In this document: positions 47,061 to 57,196 of the stretch, piece by piece
Position numbering within the stretch: the stretch's first letter is position 1
How the letters are laid out: each line of letters begins with the position of its first letter
Source of the DNA: Cyanophora paradoxa
Taxonomy: Eukaryota; Glaucocystophyceae; Cyanophorales; Cyanophoraceae
Assembly (NCBI GenBank): GCA_004431415.1
Contig: QPMI01000093.1
Location: 124,001 to 188,000 of the forward strand
Direction of reading: 5' to 3'
Length of the DNA: 64,000 bases
The notes under the pieces: model-generated
Database searches by the model: none
Told to the model about the DNA's origin: nothing
What the model saw: only the letters and a program-made list of their open reading frames with translations
Position numbers and translations under genes: made by a program

Positions 47061-48639
47061 ATGGACCTCACAGCCGATTGCTCGGAGGCGCCGACGGCGC
47101 CAGCGCCGTCCCCAGTTGCAACCGCGGCAACTGCAGATGCAGATATCGGTGGTGCGCGCGCGCTGACGCTTTCGCACGCGAATGAAACCGCTCGGACACG
47201 ATTGTTGTGGCCTGCCGGCCGCGCTGGCCGTGGCGCCGCGCCCGCATCATGATCAGTTGGCCATATGCATGCATATGGCTTTATAGCTAGATCTCCATGG
47301 GGCCGGCTGCGGGAGTCCCCATCGCCTATCTAACGAGCGCTTCGACTCGTTTCGATCAGGTGGCCGTGGGGAGCGTCTCGATCTTGTCCTCGTGGAGCCG
47401 CAAGACAAAGAACAGACGGAGCGGGCCGTGATCAATCAGTTGCTGCAGATTTCGAAGCAGATTGAGCAGCAGCAGCCCGAGGTGCGATACTTTCCGGGGC
47501 CCAGGGCGCGCTCTCGGGGAGCGTCTCCATCTTACTCGTGCAGCCGCAAGACAAAGAACAGATGGAGCTGGCCGTGATCAATCAGTTGCTGCAGATTTCG
47601 AAACAGATTGAGCAGGAGCGGCCCGAGGTGCGATGCTTTCCGGGGCCCAGGGCGCGCTCTCGGGGGTCCCCTCGAGCTCTCTAGGTCTAGATCTCTTCTC
47701 TTTGGTTTTCTTCCTTTCTCTCTCCCCACCTTTCTCTCTCGATCTCCTCCTATACGCCCTCGCCCTCTCTAGGTCTCCTCCCTGCCCCCCCCCCCCCCCC
47801 CCCCTCCCCTCCCCTGTCTCCTCCCGGCCCCGCGCATCCCCCCCTGCCCCCCCCCCCCCCCCCCCCTCCCGCCCACCCCCCCCCACCCACCCCCACCCCC
47901 TCCCGCCTCCCCTGCCCCTCCCCCTCCCCCGCCCCCCCCCCCCCCGCCCCCCTGAAATAAAGAGCCTGTGCCCTCCACTCTAATTTCTCCTCGCCGAGTC
48001 GCCCCAAATTAAAGCTTGCGCGGACCGGGGCCGCTCGCACCTAGCTCTCGCGATCGTATTACATATGTCAAGTTTTGATCTCGAGCTCTCCCGAGACTGA
48101 TTCCGGGCCGGCCACCGGCCGCCGGCCTTGCAGGTGTTCGAGGATATGGCGAACGCCGTGAACAACGTGACCGCCGGCCTGCACGCGCTGGGCGACAGCC
48201 TGAAAGCGCTCGCCGATTCGGTGAGCGACGGAGCGAAAGCGCTCTCCGGACCGGTGAGCGGCGTCGGCAACGGGACGAAAGTGCTCGCCGATTCAGTGAG
48301 CGGCGGGGCGGGAGCACTCGCCGCTGCGGTGAGCGACGTTGGCAACGGGACAAAAGCCCTGGCCGTTTCGGTGAGCGGCGGGGCGGACGCGCTCGCCAGT
48401 GCACTGGACAACTGCGGCCGGCGCATCGAGTCGGTATTTGTTTGCACGAATCCGAGCTGCGCGGAAGCCATGCATATGCAAGCACTGAATATTCCTTGCG
48501 CAGGCGATCAAGTTCGCTTCCGTGGTATCTTGATTCGGTTTAATTTCTTATATGCTCGTTTAATCCCAGCCACATAATCAACTCTTTTCCGCAGGTCGCG
48601 GTCTTCCTGGCTGCGATCCTGAGCTCGAACTCGCGCTAG
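47061..48639 (+). CDS. Small tail-anchored repeat protein, copy A
   Basis: Six exons (47061-47148, 47360-47481, 47544-47627, 48134-48433, 48504-48524, 48595-48639) close in phase to 219 aa. Exons 2 and 3 both encode PQDKEQ...VINQLLQISKQIEQ and are tandem copies of one exon. Exon 4 holds amphipathic repeats of about 18 residues (VSGGADALAS and VGNGTKALAV types). The last two exons make a short hydrophobic tail, AIKFASVVAVFLAAIL, followed by SSNSR and the stop, which looks like a tail anchor. I do not recognise the family. The helical repeats suggest a coiled or membrane-lying structure. It converges on the SLC30A9-like gene. Confidence 0.72.
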
Positions 48640-49248
48640 AGGCGTGAGTGATCATGAGTGATCCATAGAGGTGCAAACCCTTAAGCTTCTGAAGTCGCGT
48701 CGAGACAATTGCAACAAGTTGATCGTTCATATGCATGATCATATGCAGATCGTCGATCGCGAAGATTGAATCAGCCTGGCAGTGATTATGCATATGGATT
48801 CGAAGGAGACACTATATCTTGTGGCCACAAGCATGCCATGATGGGCCCGGGGTTCAATAGGGCGGGTTCGGAGGGCGTGGCCATGGGGATGGGGCGGCAG
48901 GGCGGCTGGTGGGACGAGATGCACGTGGAATTCGAAATTAAATCCGGCCATGCCACGGTGCACTGCGCATGCGGCAGGAAGCTTAAGCGTGGGTCGAGCT
49001 CGGAGAGAGCACTTCGAGCTGCAGAGGGGGTACCGGTGCGGGTGCCGCAAGTGCGGGTCCGGTGCACCTCGAGCTCCGAGCTCGAGGCTCCGCCGCGGGA
49101 TTGGCGAAGAGGTACGTAGAGGGCGCACGGGCCGCCGGGCCGCGGGCGGAGGGCGCGCCCGCCCGCCCCCTCGGCCCCTCGCAAACCAAGTGTACACGTA
49201 TTGAAACTATTATTATGCAATGCGGCAGTGCGATTCTGCGCTAGCTAG
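48640..49248. other. Convergent 3' intergenic, copy A
   Basis: This interval lies between the stop of the tail-anchored gene and the stop of the minus-strand transporter gene. It includes CATATG/ATGCATATG palindromes near 48730 and 48790. No phased exon was found; long open frames here reflect base composition. Confidence 0.5.
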
Positions 49249-52200
49249 CTAGCGGGTGCGCGCCCGGGTACGCTCGTGAGACTCGAGGTCGATGTGCGTC
49301 AGGTCAGGCATCTCCGACTGCAGCTGCGCCTCCAGCCTGGGTACGTATACGGGTCAACCGCAAGCCGGGGGGGGGGGAAGAATGCAGGGCGGGATACCGG
49401 TTGATCTCGAGGGCCTGGAAGTCTGTGAGGCCCTCCCCAAAGTCCGCGAGGAAGTCCGCGATCTGCGGTCGGGGGTACGCGATTAGAACGAGGGGGTACA
49501 GAGGAATCCGGCGGTTAAATATAGCTCGCCTCGGCATCGGAGGCGCCCTGGCGGAGGGCCTCGGCGAGGGCGGCGGTGTGGCCGCGGGCGAGGCAGTAGC
49601 GCCGCGCGATCTCGCGCCCATCAAACTCCACCTCGGCCTGCTCGGGGCTCCGGGTGAGAAAGGCGGCGAGGCCCGATCGCGAGGGCGGGCGCGACGCCCG
49701 AGGCAACTGGCGAGCGAGCCTATCCCTCGCGCCCTCCGGGCCGGATTTTGGATCCCTCCCAACGCACGCCCGAGCGCTGGCCCCGCCCCGCCCCGCCCGC
49801 CCGCCCGGCCCTAGCCCAAGAAAGAAAGGGAACGGGCGGGCCTTGAAGCGGAGGGAGCGGGGCCCCAGCTGCTCGCCCTTCACGTCGAACACCTCCCGCA
49901 CGATCTGAGGGGGGGGGAAGGGGGGGTATGGGGTATCAGCAGTCGGCTACTGAGGTTCGGGGGCGCCCAGGGTAGGCGGGGGAGAGAAAGAGGGCGCCCA
50001 GGGTAAGGGCGAGGGGGGGGGGGGGGACGGGGCGTACCGGGTCGGCGCGGAGGATGCCGACGGCGCGGTCCTTGACCGACTCCGGGATGTTGGGCGAGAG
50101 CAGGAAGTACCTGGGGCGGGGCGGCGCGGGGCGAGGAGGAGGTCAGAGGGGCGCAGGCGGTGCACAAAGACTGAGAGCGCGGGCCGGGCCCGCTAGCTTA
50201 GGGCGAGGGCGAGGAGGAGGCGGCGGTCAGAGGGGCGCAGGCGGTCCCAAAACTCTGAGAGCGCGCTTAGAGGGGCTGGCTGGCCGCGCCCCCTGGCCGA
50301 GGGGGCTAGTAGACCCCCCTCGCCGGCCAGGAGGCTTTCTTTTGGCGCCGGGTAGCGCCATCCCGGCCCCCCCCCCCCCCCCCGGAGGGGGGGAAGGGGG
50401 TATGAGCCTCGAGGGGAGAGCCTCGAAGACGCTTCTTCTTAGGGCGTTTTCCCAGGAGGAGGGGGGGGGGGGGCGGGGGAAGGGGTATGAGCCTCGAGGC
50501 GAGCCTAGGGCGTCTTCCTAGGAGGAGGAGGGGGAGGGCGGGCCGGGCCGGGCGGGAGAGGCCGAGCGAGGCGGCGCGGGACGCTTAGGGGGGCGCCTCG
50601 AGCCTCGAGCCTCGAGGGGGGGGGGGCTTGAAGACGATTCCCCCCTTCTCCCCCCGGGGGAGGGTGGGGTACAGTACGGGTACCGATGCAGAAGGCGGCG
50701 ACGATGTTGCCGACGATGGCCGCCGAGTCCTCCAGCAGCACGGCCTGCGGAGCAGAAGGGGTTGGGAGCAAGGGTCTGAGTCGGGAGAAGGCTTGACGCG
50801 GGGGGCGCGGCGGCACGGGAGAACGGGGCGGCTCGGGGGGTGCCCATGAGGCAACCCGAGGCGAGGAGCGAGGGAGCGCAGGCGTAAGCCGGGAGGAGAT
50901 CTGAATAAAACGGAGTGCGCGGCGGCGCGGGGCGGCGCACGACGGGGGGGGGGGGCTGAGAAAGCCGAGGAAGCCAAGGGAGCTAAGTGCGGCGCGGCGG
51001 GCGGGCGGGCGCACGGCTGTGGCGCCCCGCACGGGCCTAAGTTTAAGTTTAAGCCGGGAGGCGATAAGCCTAAGCCGAGAGACCTTGGCGGGGGCAAGGC
51101 CCAGGAAGCGAGGAGATTTAAGGCGGGAGGCGCGGCGGGGCGCGGGCGGGCGCACGGCGGTGGTGTTGTCCTCGCCGCTGCGGATCGCCTCCCACGTGCT
51201 CTGGCCCTTCCGCCGCGCGTTCGCCCGCAGCGCCTGCGTTCGCCGCGCAAAGGGCCCTCAGCCGATTGGAGCTCTGAAGGCCAAAACCCAAGGCTAAATA
51301 GAAGCTCTAGAATAAGCAGATTGGAGGTAAATAGATGCTAAAGCAAAGCTTAGGGCCCTAGGGCTTAGGGCTAAGCTTAGGGGCTCCCGAGACTTGAACG
51401 AGTTGGAGCTCTATTAGAGGCTAAAGCCAAGCTCAGACCCGGGCGGCTCAGGCCAAGGGCTAGATTGAAACCCGGGGCCCAGGCCCGAGACGCGGGCGGG
51501 GGCGGGCTTTGGAGACGAGGAGGACGGCGAACGTTAAGCACAGGCTCTTGAATAAGCGGATTGGGGCTCTAGAAGCTAAAGCGAAGCTTAGCCAATTAAG
51601 GTTAAAAGCTCAGGCTGAAGCCCTAGAGGCTCTAGAGGCTAACGTAAAGGTTAGAGCCGGGCGGGGGGCGGGCGGGCCTTGAGGGCGACCCAGAAGGAGA
51701 AGCCCTCAAGGGCCGTGGAGACGAGGAGGACGGCGAAGGCGCTGAAGAGGTTCTCCACTTCCTCCGGGTGCCAGATCCCTGGGGGGGGGTCAGGCGGGGG
51801 TACAGGGAAGAACGGGGGCGGGCCCAAGGACGATCCGGGGTTGGGGCCGGGGAAAGAACAGAGGGAAGGACGGCTTCAGGAGGGGGTGAAGGGGAGGGGG
51901 GGGGAAGGAGGGTAGGAGGGGCGGGGGCGGGAAGGGGGGGGTTGGGGGGTGGGTGGGGGGAGGGGGGGGCGCGGGGGTGGGGGTACCGTGGAGCCCCCGC
52001 ATGATGGCGAACATTCCCCCGGCGGAGAAGACCGCCGAGGCCGAGACCAGCGCCCACAGATACCGCTCGCGGTAGTACCCGTCTGCGCGGGACTCAGGGG
52101 GGGGAGGACGGGGGGTAGGGGGAAAGAAAGGGGGAGTACAGGGGTGCTTGCTGTCGGCTTTCCTCTTGCTCTTTGCGATGCCGTACCAGAGCTGCGGGAC

Positions 52201-53229
52201 GGGTAGAGGCGTCGGGTCGGGCCGGGCCGGGTCGGGGCGCGGGTCGGGTCGGGGCGCAGGGGGGGGAGGCGAGGGGGCGAGCGGGCCGGGGTCTGACCAG
52301 GCCCTGCTGGAGGGCTGCGGGAAGGAAGGGACGGCACCGATCAGTTACGTGCGGGGTGGGGCGGGGGCGGGGGCGGGGCGGGGCGGGGCGGGGTACAGGG
52401 CGCGTGCGCACTGTCGCCGACGGAGTGGGCCGCCTCGCTGAGGACGGTGTGGCTACCCGTCCAGAACCCGATGACTGCGAACGAAGGGACCGTGGTACCC
52501 GTGAGCAAAAGCGGACACGGACCCCGCCGGGGGCGGCGAAGCGCCCGCCCGCAGCTACGGCTGGCCGACGCGAGGGGCCGTCCCGTCTCCGCTCACCAAT
52601 CTTGGCCGTGGCGATTCCGGCGTTCATAGTGAGCGCCGTCCGCACGGCAGTCACGTCTGCGCCGGACGCGTTAGCTGCGGCGGCGCGGAGCTCGCCGGCT
52701 GCGCCGGGGGCCCTCGCCTGGCTCCTGGTCCTCCCTGCGAGGCAGCACCGGTTGGCCGCGGCGGGCGGGCGCAGGGGGCGGCCGCTCGGCACTCACTTGA
52801 GATCGAAGCCTGCGCGGATGCGCTGGACAGGAGAGAGGGGGACGGGCGGCGAAGAGCTGGGTTGGCGGGCCCGGATGCGAGGGTCTGACGCAAGGCCGGC
52901 CGTGAGCGCGCGGGCGGCGGATACGCGCCAGGCGGACCGCAGGAGTGCTCATGAGTGGAGGAGGTGGGTGACGAGGCGGAGGCTGTGGAGGTGGGCGTGC
53001 GGCGCAACAGGAGATGGCTGAGCACGTAGATGTGCGGCGGAAGCGACGACGGAGCACCGCTGGCTCCTACAATGCTGCTGGGGCCGCATGCGAGCGCGCT
53101 CGGGGCCGAGGCGCCACTGCCGAGGGACGCGAACGCCCGCGCTCCCGCGCGGCTCCCGATAGAGGGCGGACGGCTGGCCCGGCAGCCGAGCACCGGCGGC
53201 CAGGGAAGCTGCCTCGCGGCAGCACTCAT
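49249..53229 (-). pseudogene. SLC30A9-like zinc transporter, copy A (exon lost)
   Basis: The family is the cation diffusion facilitator relatives of SLC30A9/ZNT9, a zinc carrier linked to mitochondria. Start at 53229 with an Ala/Arg/Ser-rich, mitochondrial-targeting-like N-terminus. Phased exons are 52797-53229, 52597-52656, 52412-52474, 52298-52314 (17 nt), 52140-52191 and 51987-52082. They give MNAGIATAKIV, WTGSHTVLSEAAHSVGDT, LQQGLLWYGIAKSKRKAD, HPYGYYRERYLWALVSAS and MFAIMRGLHG. Later exons give WHPEEVENLFSAFAV, LRANARRKGQSTWEAIRSG, AVLLEDSAAIVGNIVAAFCI, FLLSPNIPESVKDRAV, VREVFDVKGEQLGPRS, IADFLADFGEGLTDFQA and MPDLTHIDLESHE. The exon for the helix after AAFCIG, present in copy B at 58334-58436, is absent between 50113 and 50689, which breaks the frame. 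Confidence 0.8.
52298..52314 (-). other. 17-nt microexon of the transporter gene
   Basis: Read on the minus strand this exon supplies the last two bases of a Thr codon and LQQGL. It joins HSVGD and LWYGIAKS in the conserved order seen in SLC30A9 proteins. It is flanked by CAG and GT and is identical in copy B (about 60082-60098). Confidence 0.85.
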
Positions 53230-53321
53230 GCCGCGGCTCGACGCTCTCGACGACGCGCGACCTCACGTCTGGGTACAGGCTCTCCAGAACAGGGGGGGAG
53301 AAGTTATCGCGAGCGCCCGAG
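53230..53321. promoter_or_regulatory. Copy of divergent promoter (transporter/BOP1)
   Basis: Duplicate of the 92-bp spacer at 61007-61098. In this copy the right-hand gene is only a BOP1 5' fragment, so transcription to the right would run into antisense ELP4 sequence. Confidence 0.6.
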
Positions 53322-53390
53322 ATGAGCAAGCGCCGCGCAGGAGCGAAGGCCGCCGCGCCGGAGCCTCATAAGGACGCGCCGCTCGATCCG
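53322..53390 (+). pseudogene. BOP1 5' fragment at the duplication junction
   Basis: It begins with the same start as BOP1 (MSKRRAGAKAAAPEP), loses about 15 bp relative to BOP1, then after CCGCTCGATC switches to sequence antisense to the last ELP4 exon (53391 onward). The open frame continues for about 290 codons through antisense ELP4, but that extension has no support as protein. Confidence 0.9.
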
Positions 53391-54915
53391 GAGCCGCCTG
53401 CGAACGAAATGAATGCTGAAAGGGAACGCTCTTCTACTTATAGACAGAGCAGCCGCATGCACCGGCGCTTGAGAGGGAAGTGTCGGGGAGGGCGGGGCAG
53501 AGGAGGCGGTGGCCGGGGAGCCGCGTGGCCCGCACAAGCCCGTGGAATTCCCGGAAATCGGGCGGCGGCGCCGACGCGCCGGCGTGCAGGCCCCCCGAGA
53601 AGGACTCGAGGGACAGCGCCGCGTCGGCTAGGTGGAGGAGGCCGCGGGCGGCCCGAAGGGGGGGGGGAGGAGGTGGGAGGGTACAGTCGCCGCGAGGGCC
53701 ACGGGGGAGGGCGAGCGCCTCAGGAGGCCACGGGCCGCGTGGAGGAAGCGGAGGAGCGGGCGGGCCTGCGAACGAAGGGTTGGGGGGGAGGTGGGCGGGA
53801 GGGGGGTACAGGCGCACGTCGTTTGGGGAGGAGGGGTCGAGCCCCCAGGCGGGGGATCCGAGGGAGTGGATGGCGATTCGGCCGACGCGGCGGGCCGGCT
53901 CCTGCTGGGCCGCGAGGCCCTCGACGAAACTGCGTACCCGGGGGAACAGGGACTCGTAGGGCCCTCCCCCCCCGCGGGCGGCGCCGAAGCTCGCGGGGGG
54001 GTACACGGATTCCAGCGCGGCGGCGCGGCGGGCGGCGCCGAGGGAGGCGGGGTCCATTGGGGCGCTCAGGTCGAAGTCGTGGCAGAAGACGGGGGCGCCA
54101 GCCGCCAGAGACAGGCTCCCTGCGCCTTCGCCCTCAGCGGGGCGCGGGCGCGGGGGGTGGGGCGGCCGGCGGGCGCGCCTGCGGCGACTGCCGGCGGGCG
54201 TGCCTGCGGCGGCCGGCGCCGGCGGGCCCCGCGGCCGCCGCGTCGCCGGCGAGGTAGCGCCTGTAGCGCCACGCGATGCGAAGGCCCGCAGCGTCCTCCG
54301 CGGCCCCGCCCTGCGCCCCGCGCCCCGCGCCACCGCTCAGCATGCACGAGGAGGGCGCAAGGTTGGGCGCGCATTTGCGCCCGGGGTCGCCGCGGTTGAA
54401 GAGGCTGGGCGTTCCGCGGGGCTGGCGCCGGCGCCGGCCGCGGGGCCGCCGACGCATGCGGGAAGCGCGGCGAGGAGGGCATCGGGCGGGGCGTCCGCTG
54501 AGATGACCTGCACGCTGTGCTCGCACGCGAAGCCCTCCGCCATAAAGTACTGTGCGCGAGCACAGCCGCGGCGTCGTTGGACGCGAATTTGATCTCGGCG
54601 GCAGGGGGGCGCACGCACGCGCAGTAGGATCGCGTGGAAGTGCGTGTTGCGATCCTCCTCGATGAGGAAGATGCCGCCCGCGGGAATGCCGCCGCTGAAG
54701 ATCTCTGCGGCGCGCGGGAGGCGTGAGCGCGGCGCGGCGCTCGCGCGCGAGCCGCGAACGCGGCACGACGCACGGTCGAGCTCGAGCAGGCCCGTCGAGA
54801 GGAGCGGGAGGCCGTTCACCGCCGATGGTCGCACGCCGGGGAGCGGGCTGCGCGAGGCCGACCCGCCCGCGGCCGCGCTCGCATCAACCGGCGCGCGCCG
54901 TCGGAACGCTGACAT
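53384..54915 (-). pseudogene. ELP4 copy B, 3'-truncated
   Basis: It matches copy A from the start codon (54915, MSAFRRR) through LGSPAWG and the FHGLVRATRLPGH block, but is damaged at the 3' side. A net 13-bp loss near 53478 removes the F-G-F-A part before LKRR. The last exon is cut at the duplication breakpoint and runs into antisense BOP1 sequence, so the SALDF ending is missing. Upstream exons remain open and could still be transcribed. About 30 codons of the middle, acidic region also differ from copy A (54180-54240). Confidence 0.85.
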
Positions 54916-55318
54916 GCGGTACGCTGAAGCTAACGCAGCTGCGTCGCGTCCGTCGTCCTCGCCGACATAACTCCGAAGGCGGAGTGATCGCCGGGACCGC
55001 CCACAGATCATGCAAGAACTCGCAAAGACGAGCGACGCCTGGAACGGGGCCGATCCGCCAGGCTGGGGCTTCGGTAGTTCTTGATTATGAGCCTGTACCC
55101 GTTACCGTGCAGAACCCTCCGCGGGGTTTCCCCAGCTCCAGCTCGCTTCCGACCCCTCGCCCTTTCCACCACCGAGTCCGGCTTCATCGGAGGCGGTGCG
55201 CTAACCCCGCTTTGCACTGTCGATCTCAAGCTTAAAGCTTGCGCTCTCCGTCGACGTCGCAGGGCGATCGTCGGACTCGGCGAGCTCACTGCGACATCTC
55301 AGAGTTTAGGAGCACATC

Positions 55319-56646
55319 ATGGACCTCACAGCCGATTGCTCGGAGGCGCCTGCGGCCCCAACCGCAGCAACAGCAGGTGGTGCGCGCGCGCTAACGCTTC
55401 CGCAAGCGTCATCGACGTCCTAATTAGAACTTCGGAAACGCTTCCACGGTTGGGCTTGCAAATGAGATCGCTGATCGAGGGCCTGGCCGGCCCGGCTCGG
55501 CCACCGCGGCCGGCCGGCGGCTGCGGCGCGCGCGGAACGATGGCCATGGCCAGCGCCACGTTAGCTGCATGGGGATCCCTAAAGATCGAAGTCCCAATCG
55601 CCCGTCCTGTTTAACGGGTGCTTCGTCGTGATCAGGTGGCTATGGGGAGCGTCTTATCCATGTGGAGCCGCAAGGCATGGACAAAGAAGAGCAGAGGGAG
55701 CTGGTCGCGATCAATCAGTGGCTGCAGATGGCACAGCAGCAGCCTGAGGTGCGCTGCCCGCTCTCCTCTCGATCTCTCCTCTATCGCAATCGATCTCTCC
55801 CGGCTCTCAGAGAGTCTCCCCTCCCTCCCACTCTCCCATCAACCCCCGCCTTCTAATCATATAAGCTATACGTAGCCTATATATAACTTAGTAAGTCTCC
55901 CTTGATACGTATATATATACGCGCCGTCGCGACCTTAATTTGAATTTTTAATCTTTCTTCCATTAACAATTAATTAGCTCCTTCTTTCTCGAATTAATTC
56001 TCCCCTATAGCTCCCCTCCTTCACCCCCCCCCCTCCCCCCCCCAACACCCTCCTCTAATTTCTCCGCGTTCTTCGAATTCGGAGCAGCCCGCTCCCAGAC
56101 TTCGCGGTCTGCGGCCGCGCGGGACTGTCGTATATATATATATGGCATCTGTCGAGTGCTGCGGACTGATTCCGGGCGGCCTGCCTCGCAGATGTTCGAC
56201 GACACCGTCAATGCAGTGAATAACGTCGGCGACGGCATGAAAGCGCTCGCAGCAGCAGCAAACAACGTCAGCAATAGCATGAAAGCGATAGCCGTTTCGG
56301 CGAGCGGCGGGGCGGAAGCGCTCGCCGCTGGGCTGAGCGACGTTGGCAACGGGACGAAAGCCCTCGCAGTTTCGGTGAGCGGCGGAGCGGACGCGCTCGC
56401 CAGTGCACTGGACAACTTCGGCCAGCGCATCGAGTCGGTATTCTTTCGCGCGAATCTGAGCTGCACGAAAAGCCATGCATGCGCTGAATGTTCCGTGCAC
56501 AGGCGATCAAGTGTGCTGCCATGGTATCTCGATTCGGTTTTCTCGTTGTATGCTAGTTTTAAAAGTCCAGCCTCAACTCTTTTCCGCAGGCCGCGATCTT
56601 TGTGGCTACAATCCTGAGCTCAAACTCGCGCTCGAGGCGCGAGTGA
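55319..56646 (+). CDS. Small tail-anchored repeat protein, copy B
   Basis: Five exons (55319-55376, 55636-55748, 56192-56437, 56503-56523, 56590-56646) close in phase to 164 aa. Compared with copy A it lacks the duplicated exon 3, has one 18-residue repeat fewer in the large exon (246 versus 300 nt), and ends AIKCAAMAAIFVATILSSN followed by SRSRRE. The frame and hydrophobic tail are kept despite many substitutions, which suggests the protein is still under selection. The family was not recognised. Confidence 0.72.
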
Positions 56647-57196
56647 TGCAGAGAGGTGTGAACCCTTCACGACATCCGATGATCCATTGATTGCAATTGC
56701 ATTTGATGTGCAGATACGATGACCGTCCATCGCCAAGCTCGAGTTTGAAGGAGAAAATATACCTGCAGTCTGAAACGCTTGTGGGTTCAAAAGAACACGA
56801 CTGCAAATCACTCGTACAGTGGGCGGGAGATCTAGAGCGGTGGGACTCAGGGATGGAGCGGGAGGGGCGGCTGGTGGGGGTGGTGGTGGTGGTGGGGGGG
56901 GGGCGCCGGCTTGCACAAAGCTTAAGCTGAAGCGTGGCTCGGAGAGCACGCGGGTGACCGCGAGGCGCGCGTGCAAATTAAGGGGGCGCGGGCGCCGCAG
57001 TGCCGGTGCACCTTGAACTTCGGAATTCCGCCACGGGATATCGATTGGCAAAGAGGTACGCATGCGCAGAGGGCGCGCGCGCCGCGGGATGAGGGCGCGC
57101 CCGTCCGCCCCCTCGGCCCCTCGCAAACCAAGTGTACACGTATTGAAACTATTATTATGCAATGCGCATGCGGCAGTGCGATTCGGCGCTAGCTAG
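56647..57196. other. Convergent 3' intergenic, copy B
   Basis: Counterpart of 48640-49248. It includes a GGT-repeat patch (56874-56898). No exon was found. Confidence 0.5.

Larger units (their letters stand above)
45091..53380. repeat. Tandem duplication, copy A
   Basis: This segment is repeated as 53381-61170 in direct orientation. Matching blocks cover ELP4, the tail-anchored gene and the SLC30A9-like gene, plus the first BOP1 codons. It starts within the last ELP4 exon and ends within BOP1 exon 1. Copy A is about 8.29 kb and copy B about 7.79 kb; the difference comes from several indels. Confidence 0.93.

Noticed and set aside
47578-48040. Gly-rich minus-strand frames
   Set aside because: Produced by C-run tracts in the intron of the tail-anchored gene.
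52173-53021. 282-residue plus-strand open frame
   Set aside because: Antisense to phased exons of the zinc transporter gene.
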